A stretch of DNA of 10,515 nucleotides from UBA8437 sp003445035 (GTDB lineage: Bacteria > Planctomycetota > Planctomycetia > Planctomycetales > Planctomycetaceae), in contig CALCHI010000126.1 of the NCBI GenBank assembly GCA_937901285.1, positions 1-10,515 on the forward strand, in the 5' to 3' direction. Every line of letters starts with the position of its first letter. Position 1 is the first letter of the stretch. A program made the translations under genes and the position numbers. Under the pieces are notes generated by a model. That model was not told where the DNA came from. It did no database searches and saw nothing but the letters and a program-made list of their open reading frames with translations. Of the stretch, positions 1 through 6,890 are shown one piece after another.

Positions 1-693
1 CATCATCGTCCAGTGAAGACCATCGGGTGATTTGAACGCGTAGAGCGTTCTGTGGTCGTGGCCGCCAAGGGCCTTGAATCTCTCGTCGGGCTTGCATCGG
101 GGATTCGTGTCGATCATCGGCGTGAAGTTGTGGGACGCCCCGGTGAACGGGACTTTCTTACCACTGAGCAGGTCGTTTCCGTCGTCGAGTGTTTCCCCGG
201 CGCCGAAGTTGATTTTGCAGTCGGGGTCGAAGGTCAGGATGATGTTGTTGTGTTCCCATCCTGCCCGTTTCACGAATCCGAGGTCCGGCCGTTTCCAGTT
301 CATGCCGTCGCGGCTCGTCATCACGCACGTGGTGGCGTAGTGGCCGCCCTGGACCTTGGTGTCGAGGATCAGGGCGGTGCCCCGGTAGTAAAAGAAGAAC
401 TGGCCGTTGTGTTTCAGGACGGTTGCGTAGGCGCTGTTGTTCCCTTCCCAGGGCTTGTTCAGGGTGATGGCGTCGTCCTGCCGAACCGGGTGATGCAGCC
501 GCAGTCGCAACGTGCCGGTCCTGTTGGCAATCAGGTGTTCGTCGATCAACGGTTCGAGTCGCGAGCCGATATTGATGGCCTCCTGGGCTGTTGCGGGGCT
601 GACGACGGCCAGCAATCCGGCTGCCAGGAGGAGGGATTTCGTCGATGCGACTGCCACGGTGGTTGATCCTCTTCTGGTGTTCCGGCCGGCCAT
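1..693 (-). CDS. Secreted five-bladed beta-propeller (GH32/GH43-like) protein, 3' end cut by window edge
   Basis: The frame is open from an ATG at 693 down to base 1 with no stop, giving 231 N-terminal residues. After a hydrophobic signal segment (about residues 19-37, SLLLAAGLLAVVSPATA) the mature part begins with INIGSRLEPLIDEHLI (40-55), the same motif as IDIGSRKQLFLDERLI in the gene at 8326-9831, so the two are paralogues. Propeller-type 'S-x-DG-x-x-W' motifs are seen at TSRDGMNWKRPDLGF (126-140) and KSPDGLHWTMM (221-231). Such proteins resemble the GH32/GH43 propeller superfamily; planctomycete genomes often carry them next to sulfatases. Catalytic activity is not shown. An in-frame TGA lies 9 bases before the ATG. 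A second start, GTG at 657, has a better ribosome site (AGAGGA, 9-base gap) and gives a more compact signal peptide; I keep the ATG as the outer limit. Divergent from the sulfatase gene. Confidence 0.8.
   Translation of the reverse strand, partial: MAGRNTRRGSTTVAVASTKSLLLAAGLLAVVSPATAQEAINIGSRLEPLIDEHLIANRTGTLRLRLHHPVRQDDAITLNKPWEGNNSAYATVLKHNGQFFFYYRGTALILDTKVQGGHYATTCVMTSRDGMNWKRPDLGFVKRAGWEHNNIILTFDPDCKINFGAGETLDDGNDLLSGKKVPFTGASHNFTPMIDTNPRCKPDERFKALGGHDHRTLYAFKSPDGLHWTMM
667..672 (-). promoter_or_regulatory. Candidate ribosome binding site for an alternative GTG start at 657
   Basis: On the minus strand AGAGGA lies 9 bases before GTG (657-655). Starting there gives a 24-residue signal peptide beginning VAVASTKSLLLAAG, with one lysine before the hydrophobic stretch. 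The upstream ATG at 693 has no clear Shine-Dalgarno site. This makes the GTG a serious rival start. Confidence 0.4.
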
Positions 694-703
694 GAACGTT
701 CAC
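691..703 (-). repeat. 13-bp sequence with 10-bp palindrome at start codon, copy 1
   Basis: The minus strand reads GTGAACGTTCATG, whose last three bases are the ATG of the left propeller gene. It contains the perfect palindrome TGAACGTTCA (693-702). The same 13 bases end on the ATG of the sulfatase gene at 951-963, in the opposite orientation, so the two copies bracket the 267-bp divergent intergenic region as an inverted pair. A shared operator is an inference. Confidence 0.6.
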
Positions 704-960
704 CATGACGACCGCTTTGACGAGAGCCACCCGGCAGACCTGCTGCGGGCATGACCGTCGATTATACCCACCTGCTCTGTTTGGCGAGATTCACAGAATC
801 GGCCGCCGCCGCCGAACGGTCCCCTGTTATCTTTTCTGCCCTGCGCCACATTGTTGAGGACGTGGAATGACAGGGATGGGTTTTGGGTGAGAGTGACACA
901 GGCCAATATGAGCATCTGCTACGGTATGAGTTCATATTCCCCCCAACCAAGTGAACGTTC
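694..960. other. Divergent intergenic region between propeller and sulfatase genes
   Basis: This 267-bp stretch must hold the promoters of both flanking genes. It carries the TATAAT on the minus strand (761-766), the inverted 13-bp repeats at both ends, and AT-richer sequence at 903-940 (CAATAT at 904-909) just upstream of the sulfatase, where a plus-strand -10 could lie. Short frames here look like chance; I see no gene. Confidence 0.5.
761..766 (-). promoter_or_regulatory. Candidate -10 box (TATAAT) for the left propeller gene
   Basis: The minus strand reads GGTGGGTATAATCG, a perfect TATAAT 67 bases before the ATG at 693. No TTGACA-like -35 hexamer is found at 16-18 bases; the GGG before the hexamer is one base off an extended -10 (TGn). 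A sigma-70-type promoter is possible but rests on the hexamer alone. Confidence 0.3.
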
Positions 961-963
961 ATG
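951..963 (+). repeat. 13-bp sequence with 10-bp palindrome at start codon, copy 2
   Basis: GTGAACGTTCATG, identical to the inverted copy at 691-703; the palindrome TGAACGTTCA occupies 952-961 and the final ATG is the sulfatase start. In both copies the TGA is an in-frame stop just before the start codon, which rules out longer N-termini for both genes. Confidence 0.6.
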
Positions 964-3603
964 CGAGGCTGTTGTCTGATCCTGGCTCTTGTTCTGTCGA
1001 CCCGAGTGGTGGCCGCTGCGGATCGGCCGAATGTCGTCTTCGTTTTGGCCGACGACCTGGGCTGGAGTGAGTTGGGCTGTTACGGCAACCGGTTCAACCA
1101 GACGCCGCACCTGGATCGGTTGGCACGAGATGGAATGCGTTTCACCCAGGCCTACGCTGCGGCGCCGGTGTGTTCCCCCTACCGGGCGGCTTTTCTCACC
1201 GGTCAATATCCGGCGAGGATCGGCATCCTCGATTACTTGCGGCCGAATTCTGCCAATGCTCTTTCCACGCGTCACGTCACGTTGCCCAAGCTGCTGGGCC
1301 GGAATGGCTACGCCACGGGCATGATCGGCAAGTGGCACCTGACCGGATACAAGTTTCACGGGGCAGAACACGAGATCGTGCCTGGGGCCCACGGTTTTGG
1401 CTGGGACTTTGGCAGGGAGGTGAAAGGTGTCGGGAACGGAGCGAATTTCTGGCCGTACGTCTTTCGGAAACAACCGATCCGCTGGGTCGACATCTCCGAA
1501 AACCGGTTGGGGAAGGCCGAGTACCTGGTCGACCGGATGAATCTCGAGGCGGTTGACTTCATCGAGCGGAACAGGGACCGGCCGTTTTTTCTCTACCTGA
1601 GCCATTACGCCCCGCATTCGATTCTCAACGGCAAGCCAAAACTGGTGGCGAAGTATCGCCAGAAGCACCGGCCGGGCCCGAGCACCCGCCAGAGGTGTTA
1701 CCTTTGCCAGGATCACGGTCATGCGGGTGATGTCCTGAATCACTGGGCCGGTGACCACAACCCGCACCTGGCCGCAATGCTGGAGAGCATCGATGACGGG
1801 ATCGGGATGATCCGGGACAGGCTGAAGAAACTGGGACTTTCCGAGAAGACGATCTTCGTCTTTACCAGTGACAACGGGGGGGAGACCAACGTCAGCTCCA
1901 ACGCGCCGTTACGTGGCGGAAAGAGTGAATTGTACGAGGGCGGGCTGCGGGTGCCGATGATCGTACACTGGCCCGGGCACGTGTCAGCGGGCGGCGTCTC
2001 GGAAAAACCGACCGTCAACGTGGACTTCTATCCGACCCTGCTCGAAGCGGCAGATGTCCAACGCGACCCGAAACACGTCGTCGACGGACAATCGACACTC
2101 GCCACGTGGAAGGGACACGGCGGCAAGTCGAAAGATCGAGAACTCTACTGGCATTACCCGCTGGACCGGCCACACTTTCTCGGCGGTCGGTCGGCTGGTG
2201 CCATTCGCGATGGGGACTGGAAGCTGATTGAGTTCTTCGACACGGGGAAGCGTGAGTTGTTCTCGCTCTCGGCCGATCCCTCCGAACGGCACGATCGGTC
2301 GGCCGACCATCCCGACCTGGTTGACAGTCTCGCCGCGAAGCTGGCCGCCTGGAGAGACTCCGTGGGAGCTCGCCTTCCCTCCCCTCCCCTGCTGGCTGAA
2401 CCTCGCCGGCTCTATTTTTCCGATCACTTCTCTGCCGGACAGGTCAGTTCTCGCTGGGCCTTCTCGGGAGACTGGTCGGCGAAGGATGGAGTTTTAGAAC
2501 GAGGGGAAACCGCGAAGTCGACCACGCGGATCTTCCTGAAGCGGGCTGAGTACCGGGATGTGGTGATCCGGTTTGACTTCCAGTTTCGAAAGGCCCGAGA
2601 CATTCGTCTCGTTACCGGTGGCAACGGCTCCTACAACGCGGTGGTTCACGTTCGACGCGATCACTTCTATCTGCAGACGGCCCTGGACAAAAGCGGGCCG
2701 TTCTTTCCGTATCGGCATGGTGAGTGCGCGTACGCGTTCCAACCGGACCGGTGGTACACGATGACCGTCGAGTTCATCGGGGATCAACTGGTGGCTCACA
2801 TCGACCGGGATCACCTGGTGTACGCCCGACATCCGATCCTGGACAAGCAGCGGGGATACCTGGCCCTCCAGGTGGACCAGTTCGCGGCCGCGTTCGACAA
2901 CTTCCAGGTTCTGTCGGCATCGAAACACCGCGACCAGGCGACAAACCTGGAACACGTCCGGAAGGTCTCGGGCAAGTTCCCGGTCAGGAAGTCCCCCAAG
3001 GAAGAACTGGCGATCCAGAAGAGGAATGCCCACGAGCGTCTTTATCGCGGCGATACGGAATACCGCCGTCTCGTCAAACAGGTGGATGCTCTCGACGCTG
3101 ACAACAAGAGGAGGTATCCGGACGTCTTTCGGTCGCACAAGGAATTCCGGAAAGAGATCACCGTGTTACGGAAACGGCTTCATGCGGAGGATCCCCGGTA
3201 CAAGGAATTGCTGTTTGCGATGTTTCGAGCGCGTCGCGCGATCGATGAATTCGTGATGGCCAGCAAGCCCGGGGTCGCGGATCTTCCTGACAGTCGGCGG
3301 TTACGCGTCATCGAACAACTGAAGCAGCAGCTGCGGAAGGACAAGGGGTTGCTGGAACTCGTGGCCCGCCGCGATTCCGCTCAACAGAAGCTCGAACAGG
3401 CCTATCCGAAGCTGTTTGTGACCAACCGGGAGATCACCGAATTCCGTCGCGTCCGTCGTCGGGTGTTGCAGGACGATGCGATGTTCAAAAAATACGTCAA
3501 TCAACGTGCGGCTGCCTGGCGGGCACAGCAGGCGTACCTGTTTGCGAACGACAAGCAACTGGCTGCAGCTCAGCGACGTATGGCCGAAGAAGGCAAGCCC
3601 TGA
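961..3603 (+). CDS. Secreted S1-family sulfatase with C-terminal lectin-like and helical-repeat domains
   Basis: An 880-residue exported sulfatase, about 400 longer than a minimal one. Residues 1-20 (MRGCCLILALVLSTRVVAAA) are a short signal peptide, which fixes the ATG; an in-frame TGA lies 9 bases upstream. The catalytic domain (about 23-475) shows ADDLGW (Asp31, Asp32), the formylglycine motif CSPYR (71-75, within the C-x-P-x-R rule), GKWHL (123-127), HYAPH (215-219), TSDNGG (302-307) and RGGKSELYEGGLRVP (318-332), all typical of alkaline-phosphatase-clan sulfatases, which hydrolyse sulfate esters with calcium. A CYLC pair (246-249) sits in a loop before NPHLAAMLESIDDG. Residues about 484-651 form a beta-rich domain like DUF1080/concanavalin lectins, probably glycan-binding. 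Residues 652-880 are charged and helical with an internal repeat (704-764 against 800-860). Activation needs a formylglycine-generating enzyme, not in this window. The natural substrate is unknown; a sulfated polysaccharide is likely from the neighbours. Confidence 0.93.
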   Translation: MRGCCLILALVLSTRVVAAADRPNVVFVLADDLGWSELGCYGNRFNQTPHLDRLARDGMRFTQAYAAAPVCSPYRAAFLTGQYPARIGILDYLRPNSANALSTRHVTLPKLLGRNGYATGMIGKWHLTGYKFHGAEHEIVPGAHGFGWDFGREVKGVGNGANFWPYVFRKQPIRWVDISENRLGKAEYLVDRMNLEAVDFIERNRDRPFFLYLSHYAPHSILNGKPKLVAKYRQKHRPGPSTRQRCYLCQDHGHAGDVLNHWAGDHNPHLAAMLESIDDGIGMIRDRLKKLGLSEKTIFVFTSDNGGETNVSSNAPLRGGKSELYEGGLRVPMIVHWPGHVSAGGVSEKPTVNVDFYPTLLEAADVQRDPKHVVDGQSTLATWKGHGGKSKDRELYWHYPLDRPHFLGGRSAGAIRDGDWKLIEFFDTGKRELFSLSADPSERHDRSADHPDLVDSLAAKLAAWRDSVGARLPSPPLLAEPRRLYFSDHFSAGQVSSRWAFSGDWSAKDGVLERGETAKSTTRIFLKRAEYRDVVIRFDFQFRKARDIRLVTGGNGSYNAVVHVRRDHFYLQTALDKSGPFFPYRHGECAYAFQPDRWYTMTVEFIGDQLVAHIDRDHLVYARHPILDKQRGYLALQVDQFAAAFDNFQVLSASKHRDQATNLEHVRKVSGKFPVRKSPKEELAIQKRNAHERLYRGDTEYRRLVKQVDALDADNKRRYPDVFRSHKEFRKEITVLRKRLHAEDPRYKELLFAMFRARRAIDEFVMASKPGVADLPDSRRLRVIEQLKQQLRKDKGLLELVARRDSAQQKLEQAYPKLFVTNREITEFRRVRRRVLQDDAMFKKYVNQRAAAWRAQQAYLFANDKQLAAAQRRMAEEGKP

Positions 3604-3613
3604 GCGTGGTCGC

Positions 3614-3634
3614 CTGGCAGAAGACGACTGCCGG
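3614..3634 (+). terminator. Possible stem-loop terminator after the sulfatase gene
   Basis: CTGGCAG, a 7-base loop (aagacga) and CTGCCGG form a 7-pair stem with one G-T wobble, 11 bases after the sulfatase stop and inside the 55-bp gap between two converging genes. There is no T-run, so it is not a textbook Rho-independent terminator; position is the main argument. Confidence 0.3.
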
Positions 3635-3658
3635 CCAGCATCGCAAGCGGCCGTTCGG

Positions 3659-5074
3659 CTAGCGTTTCTCAGCCGGCCACGCGGACTCGGCCTCGACATA
3701 ATCCCAGTACAGGGTGGATCCGGGACGCGCCGCGGTGTCGTGCAGTTCCAGCTTCACTGATGGGCCATCCGGGACAAAGGTTACAAGCAGTCGCGTCCAC
3801 TTGTCCCATTGAGAGCCTGTACCGGCTCTCTGGGTGCTCTGTTCGGCCAGGACGCGGCCTTCCCGGCCCAGTAACCGTAGCCCGGCACCGTTGCGAGCCG
3901 AGTCCGAGTGGACCCACGCCGAAGCGACATGGACACGCCCGGGATCCAGGCCGGACAGAGTCGTGCTGGCTCGGCTGGGACGCTCTCCCCGGGTCATCTT
4001 GAGGCCCCGGGCACCGTGCCGGGCCCACCCGTTGCTATCGTGGTCCGGCTCGATCGAAGACACGCTCTTGTACTCAAACAGCCCGACATGGCCTCCTCCG
4101 GAGGTCAACTTCCAGCCGGTTACATCTTCCAGCTGCGGATTGCCCACCAGTTGTTTTGCCTTTCCATCTCCGTAGCGAGTCATCTGTCCCTTATGGAAGT
4201 AGTGCTGGCTCAGCCGGGCCAGGTATTCGGGCAGTACCTCGGTCTGGCTGCGGTAATAGACCCAGAACATGACGCCCGGCATGAGACGCGATCTGCGATC
4301 CTGGCGAATCACGTGGAACTGGTGATCCAGGTGCGCCAGGAAGCTCAGAGATGTGGAATCGTCAAACAGGTAGCCACGCTGGGCGATTCCGAGGCCGTAG
4401 ACCGTCTTGGAAAGCAGGCCAGGCGAAATCGCCTGGATCTGACCGGCCCAGTTTGCGATGTATCCATAAGCTGGTCGAGACTCCCTCAGGTACACCTCGA
4501 GCATCAGCACATCGACATACCGGTCGACTGCCTTGAGTTGCTCGGTATGGTTCCGGGAATTCCTCCCCAACTGCCAGGTCGCCGCGGCGTAGATCTGCTT
4601 GTCGGGATAGGCCTTGCGAATCCTCTTCAACGCTTCGCAGACAATCGCCGACTGCGGACTGCCATCCTTGTCGGCTCTCAGTTCGTCAATCGCGATCGCG
4701 TCATATCCGCCCGGCAGCTTGCCGCCCAGATCATCCTCAAACGGCGCTCCCCAGCGTTTCATCAGTTCGTCGAGACTGGCTCCGGGAGGGCTGTTGACGT
4801 GCGCCGCGTAGATGCACTTCTGTCGTCTGAGTTCCTTGATGAACGTGGCATTTCGACTCGTGCCCTCGATCACGTTGATTCTGGGAACGAGCTTTCGGAA
4901 GGCGTCGGTCACACCGGCGTTGTCACTGTGTCCGTACATGCAGATGAACGGGCGTGGCCCAGCTGCGTCAGCTTGTGGCGGCTGATAGCTGAGAATCACG
5001 AGCAAGACGGTGAAGGCGACCCCGACGACGCGTTGCCGTAAACATGGAGGCTGGAGAGAGAGCCGCAATACCAT
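3659..5074 (-). CDS. Secreted putative TIM-barrel glycoside hydrolase-like protein with C-terminal carbohydrate-binding-like domain
   Basis: 471 residues from the ATG at 5074. A basic then hydrophobic leader (about 14-38, ending QADAAG) indicates export or membrane anchoring. Residues about 41-290 look like an alpha/beta barrel: strand-like stretches include PFICMYGHS (42-50), KCIYAAHV (86-93), YDAIAIDEL (124-132), QIYAAATW (160-167), VDVLMLEVYL (187-196) and PGVMFWVYY (266-274). Glu131 and Glu193, both at strand ends, are candidate catalytic acids by analogy with retaining glycosidases; this is inference and I do not recognise a specific GH family. Residues about 309-463 resemble a CBM4/9-type jelly roll, starting VGNPQLEDVTGW and ending STLYWDYVEAE. 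A longer form from TTG at 5155 is possible but the ATG gives a normal signal peptide with a GAGA site 8 bases upstream. It follows the DUF1501 gene after 116 bp on the same strand, so co-transcription is likely. Confidence 0.75.
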   Translation of the reverse strand: MVLRLSLQPPCLRQRVVGVAFTVLLVILSYQPPQADAAGPRPFICMYGHSDNAGVTDAFRKLVPRINVIEGTSRNATFIKELRRQKCIYAAHVNSPPGASLDELMKRWGAPFEDDLGGKLPGGYDAIAIDELRADKDGSPQSAIVCEALKRIRKAYPDKQIYAAATWQLGRNSRNHTEQLKAVDRYVDVLMLEVYLRESRPAYGYIANWAGQIQAISPGLLSKTVYGLGIAQRGYLFDDSTSLSFLAHLDHQFHVIRQDRRSRLMPGVMFWVYYRSQTEVLPEYLARLSQHYFHKGQMTRYGDGKAKQLVGNPQLEDVTGWKLTSGGGHVGLFEYKSVSSIEPDHDSNGWARHGARGLKMTRGERPSRASTTLSGLDPGRVHVASAWVHSDSARNGAGLRLLGREGRVLAEQSTQRAGTGSQWDKWTRLLVTFVPDGPSVKLELHDTAARPGSTLYWDYVEAESAWPAEKR

Positions 5075-5100
5075 TGTCACGATCTCAAGTGGGAGACGTT

Positions 5101-5116
5101 CGGTGGAAAGCCACCG
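5101..5116 (-). repeat. Perfect 6-bp stem-loop in spacer upstream of the TIM-barrel gene
   Basis: CGGTGG, a 4-base loop and CCACCG form a perfect hairpin 26 bases before the ATG at 5074, within the 116-bp spacer of the DUF1501/TIM-barrel gene pair. There is no T-run on the transcript strand. It could affect mRNA stability or translation, or be chance in GC-rich DNA. Confidence 0.35.
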
Positions 5117-5151
5117 CCAGCTTACTCCAACAAACACTCGGCGACACCGGT

Positions 5152-5163
5152 CCAAGGCCTTGG
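5152..5163. repeat. 12-bp perfect palindrome in the same spacer
   Basis: CCAAGGCCTTGG is a perfect 12-bp palindrome 28 bases past the DUF1501 stop codon. With no loop it is better suited to protein binding than to an RNA hairpin. Function unknown. Confidence 0.35.
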
Positions 5164-5190
5164 GTACAGCGGCGGTTGTCGCCTGATGGC

Positions 5191-6537
5191 CTAGAGAAGG
5201 CCGGCGACGGGGTCACGACGTTCGACCAGGTATTGTGGTCGACCATTGTGGTCCGGAAACGTCATCGACGGATCGATGCCCAGCAGCTTGTAGAGCGATG
5301 TGTGAACGTTTTGTGCAGAAATCGGTCGGCCGATGACTCGCTCACCCCGGTCATCGGTTTGTCCGACCACCTGCCCGGTCCTGATCCCGCCGCCGGCCAT
5401 CCACAAGAATCCCGCTTGGGGCCAATGGCCACGCCCGTCGGGTGTGATGTCGCCGATTCGTGGGGTCCGTCCGAACTCGCCGCCCATCATCACAACCGTA
5501 TCGTCCAGCAACCCACGATCGTCCAGGTCGGTGATCAGGGCATGCACCGCCTGGTCGAGAGACGGCAACAGCTTGCGGAGTGTCTGGAAGTTCGTTCTGT
5601 GAGTGTCCCAGCCGTACGTGCAGGCGGTGACCACCGACACTCCGGCTTCGACCAGCCGCCGGGCCTGGAGGAGCCACTTCCACGGCTCCTGTCCCAGGCT
5701 CTCCATGCCCTCGCCAAAGCGGGAACGAGTTTGCGGCGACTCCTGTTCAATGTCGAACGCGTCCCGAACCTTGCTGGATGCGACGATTTCCAGGGCGCGG
5801 CCCTGGAAGGCGTCGATGGCACGAGCCGAAGCATGAAAGTCGAGCGCCCTTCGGCTTTCATCGAGAGAGCGAAGCAGGTCGCGTCGCGAACTCAACCGGT
5901 CCCTGCTGACATCCTTGGGCCGAGTCATGTTCGCCAGGCTCTCCCGACCGTGATTGCTGCTGTTTTCGGCAATCCGGAACGGTTCGTGTTCGTGGCCGAG
6001 ATAGTAGGGGCGTTCCCAGTCATGCATGCCCCGGATGCTGACGTAAGCCGGGATGGCCGAGTTCGCACGTCGCTGGTGGCTGACCACGGACCCCAGTGCC
6101 GGTCGGCGTGATTCACCAGGAATGGATGCTCGCGGTGATTCCTGCCAGGGATAGCCGCTGAAGAACTCGTTTCCTGTATGCAGGTGCCCGCCCTGGAAAC
6201 CCCGCAGGATCGTGAACTTGTCGGCGATTTGAGCCTGCTTGGGCATCAACTCGCAAACTTCGATTCCCGAAACGTTCGTTTGAATCGGGCTGAATTCGCC
6301 GCGGTACTCGACGGGTGCCTGCGGCTTCATGTCGTACATGTCGAGGTGTGAGGGGGCCCCACTGAGAAAAATCAGGATCGCCGATTTGGGACGCGTGTTG
6401 CTCTCCGCCTGTGCCTGGCCTCGCAGGAGGTCGGCCAGCGTCAATCCGCCGACTGTCGCGCCACCGGCACGCAGGAAACCTCGTCGTGAAACGAGGTCGA
6501 TGCACGGTGCAGAATTGACGGCTCCGAAACGAAACAT
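5191..6537 (-). CDS. Tat-exported DUF1501 protein (alkaline phosphatase/sulfatase-clan fold), copy 1
   Basis: 448 residues from the ATG at 6537, which is preceded by AGAGAGAG and yields the usual family opening MFRFG. A twin-arginine signal SRRGFLR (17-23) and a hydrophobic stretch end near AQA (42-44), so the protein is exported folded by Tat. Family landmarks follow: GAPSHLDMYDMKP (60-72), YRGEFSPIQT, GWDTH (309-313), GEFGRTPR (353-360) and GRGHWP (368-373), with Asp, His and Glu positions that would bind metal in the alkaline-phosphatase clan; the C-terminus has NGRPQYLVE. No enzyme activity has been firmly assigned to this family as far as I know. DUF1501 genes in planctomycetes are often beside DUF1549/DUF1553 cytochrome-like genes; none is here. 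Instead it heads a pair with the TIM-barrel gene and faces a second DUF1501 gene. An upstream in-frame GTG at 6597 is rejected because the added 20 residues do not fit the family start. Confidence 0.92.
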   Translation of the reverse strand: MFRFGAVNSAPCIDLVSRRGFLRAGGATVGGLTLADLLRGQAQAESNTRPKSAILIFLSGAPSHLDMYDMKPQAPVEYRGEFSPIQTNVSGIEVCELMPKQAQIADKFTILRGFQGGHLHTGNEFFSGYPWQESPRASIPGESRRPALGSVVSHQRRANSAIPAYVSIRGMHDWERPYYLGHEHEPFRIAENSSNHGRESLANMTRPKDVSRDRLSSRRDLLRSLDESRRALDFHASARAIDAFQGRALEIVASSKVRDAFDIEQESPQTRSRFGEGMESLGQEPWKWLLQARRLVEAGVSVVTACTYGWDTHRTNFQTLRKLLPSLDQAVHALITDLDDRGLLDDTVVMMGGEFGRTPRIGDITPDGRGHWPQAGFLWMAGGGIRTGQVVGQTDDRGERVIGRPISAQNVHTSLYKLLGIDPSMTFPDHNGRPQYLVERRDPVAGLL

Positions 6538-6890
6538 CGACTCTCTCTGGAAGATGGGCAGTGGCCTGAACTGGCCATGGGAGCAATTCGGGATCACGGA
6601 GTCAATCCGCGAATTTCATCTCGGTCCGGGGATGGGCAGACGGACAACAACGGACACGAGTTTGTGAACAGGTCTCCCACCGGGATAGGCCGAAAGGGGG
6701 GCGGTTGAGTTGGCTCTTATCGGGTCTCCTGGTCGTCGACTTGACGTTTCCGCGAGACTGTCCGCGGCATGGACCTTGGACGTTTCGGCCGCAAACTCGT
6801 GGAGAGGTCCCACACGCCGAGTAGCGATTTGTGAGACTCTTTTTGAGGGTTTCAGGGGTCGGTCAAGCCGTTAGAATGGGCCGCAGTTCC
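6538..6890. other. Divergent intergenic region between the two DUF1501 genes
   Basis: 353 bp without a convincing gene. It should carry the promoters for both DUF1501-led transcripts. A TTGACG hexamer at 6741-6746 resembles a -35 box, but no good -10 lies 16-18 bases on. TTGACGTTTC (6741-6750) recurs with one inserted base as TTGGACGTTTC (6776-6786), and an imperfect dyad occupies 6750-6767. No Shine-Dalgarno site is evident before the plus-strand gene. Confidence 0.5.
6750..6767. repeat. Imperfect 18-bp dyad, candidate operator
   Basis: CCGCGAGACTGTCCGCGG reads as CCGCG-a-GAC, a central T, then GTC-CGCGG: eight paired positions broken by one extra A. It sits 123 bases before the start at 6891 and overlaps the end of the TTGACGTTTC element. 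A regulator binding site is plausible but untested. Confidence 0.3.

Noticed and set aside
158..730. 190-codon open frame on the minus strand at the left edge
   Set aside because: It overlaps the propeller gene in another frame of the same strand; its Arg- and Pro-rich composition is typical of an out-of-frame reading, while the other frame gives a signal peptide and blade motifs.
919..1767. 282-codon open frame on the minus strand
   Set aside because: Antisense to the sulfatase catalytic domain and without family features of its own.
3908..5041. 377-codon open frame on the plus strand
   Set aside because: It lies antisense to the TIM-barrel gene, lacks recognisable domains or a signal peptide, and is explained by the GC-rich codon use of the real gene.
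5075..5155. Longer N-terminus for the TIM-barrel protein from TTG at 5155
   Set aside because: The added 27 residues would put an Arg-rich stretch before the signal peptide; ATG at 5074 gives a normal leader.
5044..6111. 355-codon open frame on the plus strand
   Set aside because: Antisense to the DUF1501 gene, whose conserved motifs on the minus strand leave no doubt about the coding strand.
6831..6890. Longer N-terminus for the second DUF1501 protein from GTG at 6831 or ATG at 6876
   Set aside because: No ribosome site, and the Tat motif would be displaced beyond the usual distance from the N-terminus.
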